Assembly: GCA_020284085.1 (NCBI GenBank)
Contig: JACEVL010000483.1
Coordinates: 1-64,000, forward strand
Reading direction: 5' to 3'
From: Aporrectodea caliginosa
Lineage: Eukaryota > Annelida > Clitellata > Crassiclitellata > Lumbricidae
DNA: 64,000 nucleotides
The notes under the pieces were generated by a model. The model was not told the origin of the DNA. It searched no databases and saw only the letters and a list, made by a program, of their open reading frames with translations. How positions within the stretch are numbered: position 1 is the stretch's first letter; each line of letters begins with the position of its first letter. Below are positions 57,532 through 64,000 of the stretch, in pieces. A program made the translations under genes and the position numbers.

Positions 57532-58260
57532 GACCCAAATTTATAATGGTCGTTTTAACAAACCACGATTATAGTCTGCCCGCAAATGAACAAGCGTATA
57601 GGCCCATTATGTAAGCCAGAAAACGCATTCTCACCGAGATTGTTAAACATTCACTGCGCATTCCTATTTTATACATGTACCTACAATATTCCAGTCGCTA
57701 TAGGTCTCCATCTCTGTCGTTAATTTTACAGATGTATCAGAATTTTATACAGGCCTGTAATAAATCAGACTGTTTGGTCTACGTCCAAACTCAAGTAGGC
57801 TATGTGCAACCGGATGAACTAAAACTTGCTATACCGTAGTCCTACAAAAACTTCAACAGCTCAGATCCCCGTAGGCTTAGCAGGCAGTTTTGTACTTTGA
57901 TCTAGCAGATTACACGATTGAGTACGAGGCGGACCTTGTTGACATCTAGTGAAACCGTAGTCCAAGCTACAAATAGGGTACTTGGAAAACATGGCTTATA
58001 TATTGTACATCGTAGTTAAACATAAATAGCGTACGTCATATATTTAAGTGAGAAGGCCGTTGTCAGAGGGCGCTCTTGTGTGTTACCGCTTTGATTTTAA
58101 ATTTCTGCTAATTGAATAGGTCATTAGACCCAGTTTAGATTGAAAATAATAAAATCACAGCTAATAGTTTATAGTTTAACTTTTCTTCAAGTAGTTATCG
58201 TGCTTTGATCATGAGTTACTCACACATTATATATATGTATATATACATAATATATATATT
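57532..58260 (-). promoter_or_regulatory. Conserved upstream region of unit C
   Basis: Counterpart of 42196-43070. Conservation fades after about 58200, where an AT-rich palindromic stretch (TATATATGTATATATACATA at 58229-58250) begins. Taken as likely promoter by position only. Confidence 0.35.
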
Positions 58261-58307
58261 TCTACGTTTATTTCAAACTCACACACCGCAGTAAGATTAC
58301 AATACAT

Positions 58308-58570
58308 ATTGTATTGTATTGTATTGTATTTGGCTATTTATAAAGCGCTTCTCACAGCAAAAGCCTTTCAGAAGCTTTCAGAACCTTTCATAGTATGAAC
58401 AAATTATTACAGGGGTAGAATTTAACTGTTTGGCAGCTCTGCAAGGCTCGCATCACGTCCAACTGCTCATATTACCAACGCCATCTGGCGAATGACAGGC
58501 TAAGTCGACCTTTGGGAGTGTCGCGGGAAGCGAACTCGCGTCCGCCTATAGGGACGGTGCATCATCGCTG
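58308..58570 (-). mobile_element. Possible SINE with ATTGT-type tail
   Basis: The left edge is (ATTGT)n, AATAC-type on the minus strand, joined to AGCGCTTTATAAATAGCC, a 3' end like that of SINEs and LINEs here. The right part has a box-B-like GAGTTCGCTTCCC on the minus strand. No convincing box A, so the call is tentative. Confidence 0.4.
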
Positions 58571-59128
58571 GCGGCCAGTAAAACCCTCTGCCAGACCGGA
58601 GAGGTCGGTCAACGTGGGCATAAGAAGGGAGGATTCCGAACTCGCCATCCAGAGTTCCAGGCGAAGAAGATAGGATCCACCCAAGCACATCCCTGCCGAA
58701 CCTCGAGAGAACTGCTCCTGGGTTTGCCATATCATCTGAGTCGGAAGAAGACGGGGTTTGCCATATCTCTGGTACCAGAACAGGGGTACCAGACGACATC
58801 CGATTGCTACAGGTCGATCGTCGCATCTCTGAGCCGACCAGTCAAGGCTGACTGCCGACGACGATTCCAAAATGAGACGACGACACTGCCATCTACAAGT
58901 TAACGAACCGTACCGGCCACCCAACCGAGAGCTCCACGCCTGACGGGAGACGACGTACGATGGAGACGCAGCCGGGTCGAGACCGTCTGCTGCAGAGCAT
59001 CGGCTTTGAAAACCCCAAGCCGATGGCGTCGAGTAGGCTACCAGGGAACAGACGGACGATTCGACGTTGATACCAAAATTGCTGGAGGACGTGCGTGGCC
59101 TGCTGAGATAAAACCGGGCCAGATTAAT
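58571..59128. other. GC-richer unassigned sequence before a gypsy remnant
   Basis: Higher GC than the surroundings. The open frames on the minus strand (58500-58924) show no domain. It may be the decayed 5' part of the Ty3/gypsy remnant that follows. Confidence 0.35.
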
Positions 59129-59129
59129 G

Positions 59130-59970
59130 GAACATGATCGCTGGTGTCCTTGCTGGCCCAGTTCGAGCTATGTGCGAGGCACAACCGGTGGAACGCCTCG
59201 GACAAAGTCGATTGTTCTGTTCTGACTCAATTTCGATATTTGCCTGGTATACCTCGACGACGTGATAATTTTCGGGAACACTCCCGAACAATATCTGCAG
59301 AAGTTGGGCAAGGCTTTTGAATGGTTAAGGGCGGTCAACTGAAGCTCAAACCCAGCACGTTTCGGTTATTGCGTAGGACCGTTAACTTCCAAGGGCATCT
59401 ATAGTGAACCAAGGTGTGGTGGCCGTGAATCCTTCCAAGATCCACGATGTGGTGGAATGGCCGTTCCCTGGCGATTGAAGAAAGTTCCTTCGTCCCTGGG
59501 ACCTTGTTCGTACTATCGCAGATTTTACCGTAACTTTTCAGTCGTGGCTGGCCACTTGTTTGAACTCACAAAGAAGGGTAGAGCGTTCATATGGGACGAA
59601 CCTGTCAGGAGGTGTTTGAACACTTAAAGATCGTCTTGACGTCCACTTCTATGTTGGTTTTTGCCCGAAGACGTGGGTAAGGCCGTGTTAGATTGCGACA
59701 CTTGTGACCTGGGAATATACTTTCCCAGAGGATAGACTGTGAGGACGCATGCTTGCATACGGAGCCGCTTATTATCCACCGCTGAACGTAATTGCTGTGT
59801 CACACGAAGGAATTATTGGCCATGGTATATTTTACCAAGTTATATCGCCAATAAATTATTTGCAGGGTGGCCCGTTCACACTGAGGAATAATCATGCAGC
59901 CCTTCAGTAGCTCTAGCGCATCCCAGAACCCATCGGCCAACAGTTGGAGCGGTTAGACTAGTCCGAGTTC
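59130..59970 (+). mobile_element. Decayed Ty3/gypsy remnant (gag joined to reverse transcriptase)
   Basis: Plus strand, many frameshifts. A gag-like LAQFELCARHNRWNASDKV at about 59155-59210 is followed almost directly by the second half of reverse transcriptase. There YLDDVIIF is at 59249-59272, then the GHL and FLG-x-x-SYYRRFYRNF regions (about 59390-59535) and an RNase H-like part. Protease and the first half of the reverse transcriptase are absent, so a large internal deletion came before the decay. This lineage has conventional gypsy motifs and is unlike the Gmr1-like elements. Confidence 0.65.
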
Positions 59971-59979
59971 CAGGCAAGA

Positions 59980-60341
59980 CACACGGAAATGTGGTTCGAT
60001 TCAGCAACTATTGTCTTACCTTGTGGCCTGAATGGCTCACTTTGGGGATGACATAAACTGACGTTTTTAGGATTACTTGAATTTTCTCATAATGCACAAA
60101 CGAGGCATGTTTGTACGTCAATGACTGCATGCTATTCATGGTAAGAGAATCGTCTTTCTAATACGGAAATGATACTGTGAATAACCGGAAAGATACAATC
60201 TGATACATCTATAGGCCTATACAACCAGTCTACATAAATGATAAAGAATACTATGACAACCATTTACAAGGGAAGAACAGCGAGTTATTGCAAGGACATT
60301 CGCCGTATCTCGGCCAACATTATGGAAATGCTCTGTCTATT
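59980..60341. other. Spacer before unit D
   Basis: Matches 16520-16815 before unit B, so it belongs to the duplicated unit. No gene is seen. Confidence 0.5.
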
Positions 60342-60778
60342 CATTCGTTCATTCCGAAAATTTATACAGCGCCACTTCAAGGTTACTACTCATTAGCGCT
60401 CCCGACCCAACCCCGGCTGAAAAGAATGGTTTTAAGGCTAGAGTAAAACGCATCTGAATTAACTCTAGGCATAAGGCGTAATGCTAATGGGAGCCCATAA
60501 CAAACCATGGGGCCAGCGATGCTGTCCAGGAGCAGTTCGCGCACGGGGAACAAGAAGTTCACCATGTGTGTGGGAGCGGAGAGCTCTACGTCCCTGCACA
60601 CCCAGAGTAGAGCGACAGAGCTCTTCTAAATAAAAAGGGACGGAACCTAAGATTGAATTTTGCCACACCAAAGCAGAAAGCCGGTACACAATCCGCTGCG
60701 GGATAGGAAGCCAGTGCAGGACATCCCTCATATAAGCGGTGACGTGGCCGAACTTTGGGATATGGCCGATGAGGCGCG
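60342..60778 (-). mobile_element. L2/CR1-type LINE 3' fragment
   Basis: Minus strand; tail of ATTC/GAAT type at 60342-60356, then TATACAGCGCCACTTCAAGG. Coding remnant SARLIGHIPKFGHVTAYMRD, VLHWLPIPQRIVYRLSALVW, broken near 60530. It splits the spacer of unit D, which is continuous before unit B. Confidence 0.75.
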
Positions 60779-61571
60779 CGGAGGGCTTTCGAAAGATGTT
60801 GAACACTCTTTGTTAACGTCTTCCTTTCAGCAGGTGATAGTCAGCGCATTTTAGTTCCGTTTAGTTACATTATCTTGCGCTATATTAAGGATATAAACTA
60901 ATAAAATACGAACACTATTACTAAAAATAACAGTAATAGTTGCCAATATAACCATGATTTCATTTTGGAGACAAGGACCCAGGATCACATTTGTAGGACC
61001 TCTGGCCTTTCTCAGCAGCTGCGAGTTACCATTGTAATTCTACGAAGTGTATTGTAACGTAATATATGTAATGCCATATCTTAACAAAATCGCATCCAGG
61101 GTTTGCTATAGAACTTTCGAACATTGAACGGACTCTTTCTGACTGTCTGGACTGTGTTTGATACGATTAATTGACAGTTCGTTGATCAATCTGGATTCTG
61201 ATATATATGTGAACCTAGTTAGTTATTAGGCCTATAATTATTTGAGCTGATGTTCGGAGAAACCGATCAATGGCGGACTGATGATGCCGTCCTGGAATAC
61301 CAGGCTGTTTACCACAACGGGCAAGTAAAACATTTCAGATTGTGTTTTACCGGTCAGTTTACACACAAGACACGCGTAGACTACATAGATTATTCTTATA
61401 TCAGTAGATCAATCCAGAATTGCGACCGTAGACTAGCATTGGAAATCATCTGGAATATCGTCTTAAGCTGCGCAAAACTCAAGCCTGACATGAACAACAG
61501 AGGTCACTTCGCAACGACATATCTTACTACATTCACATCCACCTCTGTAAACAGAAATAGATTATTGCAGG
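60779..61571 (-). other. 3' flank of transporter unit D
   Basis: 60779-60900 continues the spacer. 60940-61080 and 61090-61571 match the 3' flanks of A and B. The plus-strand frame at 61250-61669 is antisense to this flank and is not taken as a gene. Confidence 0.5.
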
Positions 61572-61768
61572 CTATGATTGGCCTTTGGATGTCGGTGGTT
61601 TATCGACACCATTATACGAGACAGGAAATTCAATGTCTTTGGAGACGGATTTCCGGTGCAATCTGGTGACAAAGGTCAAAGCGACCATGAGGCTGCCAGA
61701 CACGAATGCCATGCAACCAATGATGGCGAACGCTTTGTTGTAATCGCGAGTCACATCGAAAATCCAAC
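61572..61768 (-). CDS. MCT-like unit D exon 5 (partial gene)
   Basis: Acceptor CTTGTGTAG (AG at 61770-61769). It encodes [20 protein letters not shown], the last helix and a tail ending PPTSKGQS. Closest to unit C. E4 and the rest were not found before the window ends and should lie to the right. Confidence 0.83.
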
Positions 61769-62278
61769 CTACACAAGAGAGCACAAACATGGACCAACGG
61801 TTCAGCATCCGAAATGAAAAAAACACCGAAAGGTTCAGTGTCTTGCTGCAAATAATAATTACAGCTAGCTCTTCATCTAACGCTTAGAATAGACATACAG
61901 CCTACGAAGAATAATAGCAGATAACACATAGCCTACCTAGGCCTGACTGTTAAGGTCACTGACATCGTAATGTATAACGACAACTTATTCTACTCCTAGT
62001 AAAATAATTAAACAGTGAAGTCCCAATTAGTAAGCTCCAGAAAGCTAATTAAATTTTTGTCCAACATTCTCAGAAAAATTGCAAAATATCGATAACAACA
62101 CAAACCGAATAGTAAACCATCATAGAAGGACAGTGAATCCTCTGCCTCAGGTGGAGAATGGAAGACTCTGGACGCAAAGGAAGTGGGTTAGGCGGAGACG
62201 ACTAGTCATCTTCGCCGAAACCCATCGCAAGCCTGGCACTAACCCGGACCTACCAGCGGGATAGGAATGACCAATCAG
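61769..62278. other. Intron 4 of unit D, proximal part
   Basis: Matches intron 4 of A and C in blocks (for example 62150-62200 with A 4440-4495, AGACTCTGGACGCAAAGGAA). Similarity ends at about 62200, and the 80 nt before the hAT-like element are unassigned. Confidence 0.5.
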
Positions 62279-63056
62279 CAGCGCCGTTTTAAGGCCTAGA
62301 CACGCGAGGCACGTGCCAAGGGCCCCGCGCAACAGGGGGCCCCGCGGCGGTCCACAAATAAGAAATACGGTAACAACTATATTTCTGAACACAGTATTAT
62401 TAGTTCTAACAATTCTGCAATGTAAGCATAGGCGCCGACTCCACAGAGGCAACAGGGACTTTCGCCCCAGTACTCGCCAAGGTTCTGGGGCGAGAGTATA
62501 GTTTCGCCCCAGTACTTTTTTGGCCATTGAAAATTCAAAATGCTTAATAAACAGAAGAACAAATGCATCCATATTCAGAAAAAACATATCAGCCGCTTAT
62601 AAAACGCTGTGTGACTCGGGTTTAACTTCAGCCTGCATTAGAAATTTGATATGCCTACATACCAGAGACTCTTAGAAAATGGCAGGCCGCATGTGTGATA
62701 ATTCGTTGATGGACATGTTTCATCTGTCTGAGCGCTGCAAATATGTTGGGTAGAATCATATCGAGGGTGAATCATTCACTGTGCATGCGTTTTGTAAGGG
62801 GATGACTCGATCGGTTGCACTTGGGAACAGCTAGGACTTTAGCCTCTACATCCTGAGAGTAAGACATCGCTCCATCGCAGTGAGGGGTCAATTTAAGGTC
62901 AATCTTGCATGGCATGTCAATGCTAGCTATCTCTCTAACCCCTCCGTCCCTCCATGCTTACATACGTTAAGATAGACAGAACAGCAAAAGTTAGGGAAGC
63001 ACAGTTGAAGACCTATCTGAAAATTATTGGGTAGCGCGAAAACGGATCGGTACACT

Positions 63057-63165
63057 CGTAATCTCGATATTCTACGGCGCCTAAAAAAGCGAAGTCGCGG
63101 GAATCAGCTTATTCACAGGCGCTTAATCAAAACAGAATCGATAGGCAGAGGGTCAAGATCCAAAG
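63057..63165 (-). repeat. Repeat matching 44428-44547
   Basis: Reverse-complement match to 44428-44547, with shared CTGTTTTGATTAAGCGCCTG (minus strand) and GGCGCCGTAGAA. Probably the 3' end of a LINE family not otherwise seen. Confidence 0.6.
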
Positions 63166-63619
63166 GGTCAGACAGGAAGACAGCTAATGTAATGTAAAGC
63201 TTCCTCAATATTTTGTGTGCTTTCATTCGTCTGCTCTTACAACGCTATAGATGAGCAGCACTATAGGCTATATATATATATTTTGTCTTATAATATACCC
63301 ATAAAATATCAAAGAATTTGTTATGTCTTGATAAGTTAATATTAATTTTCAATACGAAATCTGTCTCAGTCCTATCATCTAGTTATTTTCTAAATTGTTT
63401 TAAATTAAAACGAAGCGTAATCATTTCTGGAAAGTCCTGCAACTGACACTGTTATGGATGCGAGCACAAACTATAAAATTCAGACCTACTTGCCAATCAC
63501 CGACTCATTGATCAATGAACCAAACAGACGTGGAGAAGCTTATCAAGTTATAAAGAAATCAGCAGCAGATTTACATTCTTAATGGTCCATTTGAATGCAG
63601 AACAAAAAACAGAGATAGG

Positions 63620-64000
63620 TCTACTGTGAAAATTGCAAAGTCCTCAGGACTTGACCGACACGAAGTAATTTCAGAATGTGAACACCTGAAATACTACATG
63701 TCAGTGCTGGGAGTAATATGGAAGTGTCATATGCAAAACATAAGTGCCATCTTTGTCGATAATCTATGCCATGATAAAGAAGGACAATCTGGAATCAAAG
63801 TTTCAAAACATTGAAATTTTGCAATAAAAATGTTTCTGTCAATGATGGCGACAAACTGTAGGTCTAACGGTGACCGTTCTTTCTCAAAACTTAACATAAG
63901 CACAAACGAACTTCGCAGCCGTATGATGGAAGAACGATTAAACTGCCTGGTCATAGAATCAGTTGTGTTGGAGTATTTGAATTTCGATGATATTATATAA
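63620..64000 (+). pseudogene. hAT transposase C-terminal fragment
   Basis: Two plus-strand frames. 63626-63814 (IAKSSGLDRHEVISECEHLK) resembles the segment before the dimerisation domain. 63830-64000 encodes DRSFSKLNISTNELRSRMME, then ERLNCLVIES and LNFDDII with stop at the last base. The R-S-F-S-K-L...L-R-x-x-M...E-R-L-N series is the hAT C-terminal dimerisation signature. A stop at 63812-63814 and a frame change separate the two, so it is broken. Confidence 0.75.

Larger units (their letters stand above)
62280..64000 (+). mobile_element. hAT-like element with transposase 3' end, right end outside window
   Basis: Probable left end CAGCGCCGTTTTAAGGCC, followed by a GC-rich GGGCCCC stretch like the ends of other hAT elements here. 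A transposase C-terminus lies at 63620-64000. Another GC-rich insertion-like patch (GGCGCCGACTCC at about 62432) and a LINE-like repeat (63057-63165) suggest nesting. The right terminal repeat is not in the window, so the limits are provisional. Confidence 0.55.

Noticed and set aside
61250..61669. 139-codon plus-strand frame before exon 5 of unit D
   Set aside because: It overlaps the conserved 3' flank and exon 5 in antisense, is not preserved as a frame in A, B or C, and shows no domain.

Overview
The window is eukaryotic, intron-rich, AT-rich and crowded with transposons. The best clue to the host is a pair of Ty3/gypsy-class LTR elements that carry the integrase upstream of the reverse transcriptase (Gmr1-like order, described from deuterostomes). 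With CR1/L2-type LINEs, tRNA-derived SINEs and many hAT elements, this suggests a marine invertebrate deuterostome such as an echinoderm or hemichordate. The species cannot be fixed from the sequence.

The host genes are a tandem array, on the minus strand, of monocarboxylate-transporter-like (SLC16/MCT, major facilitator) genes. Paralogue comparison and splice sites give one five-exon model, with exons E1 (N-terminus), E2 (144 nt), E3 (663 nt), E4 (126 nt) and E5 (C-terminus); every intron is phase 1. Unit A (about 1.1-15.5 kb) has E5, E4, E3 and E2, but E3 is split by a hAT-like insertion and E1 is not visible (an assembly gap follows). Unit B (about 16-43 kb) has E5, E4 and E3 once but two E2 and two E1 exons. 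Unit C (about 46.5-58.3 kb) has one open copy of each exon, predicting about 501 residues. Only E5 of unit D (about 60-64 kb) is inside the window. C-terminal sequences and shared insertions group A with B and C with D.

The transposons date and explain the array. One hAT insertion is shared by A and B and absent from C. One sits only in exon 3 of A, one only in the 3' flank of C. A recent Gmr1-like element (22.7-29.3 kb) lies in intron 2 of B with a perfect 5-bp target duplication. A second, internally deleted relative (33.0-38.1 kb) has no target duplication and lies exactly where intron 1 of one transporter copy abuts intron 2 of another. The simplest reading is that recombination between two copies of this element fused two transporter units into mosaic unit B.

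The rest is LINE and SINE fragments, hAT and Mutator-like elements, a decayed Ty3/gypsy remnant, AAT and TA microsatellites, a nested AT-cored palindrome near 39.3-39.7 kb and one 518-bp run of N. No tRNA or rRNA gene, CRISPR array or bacterial-type operon was seen. Exon limits come from reading splice sites and aligning paralogues by eye, with no transcript evidence.
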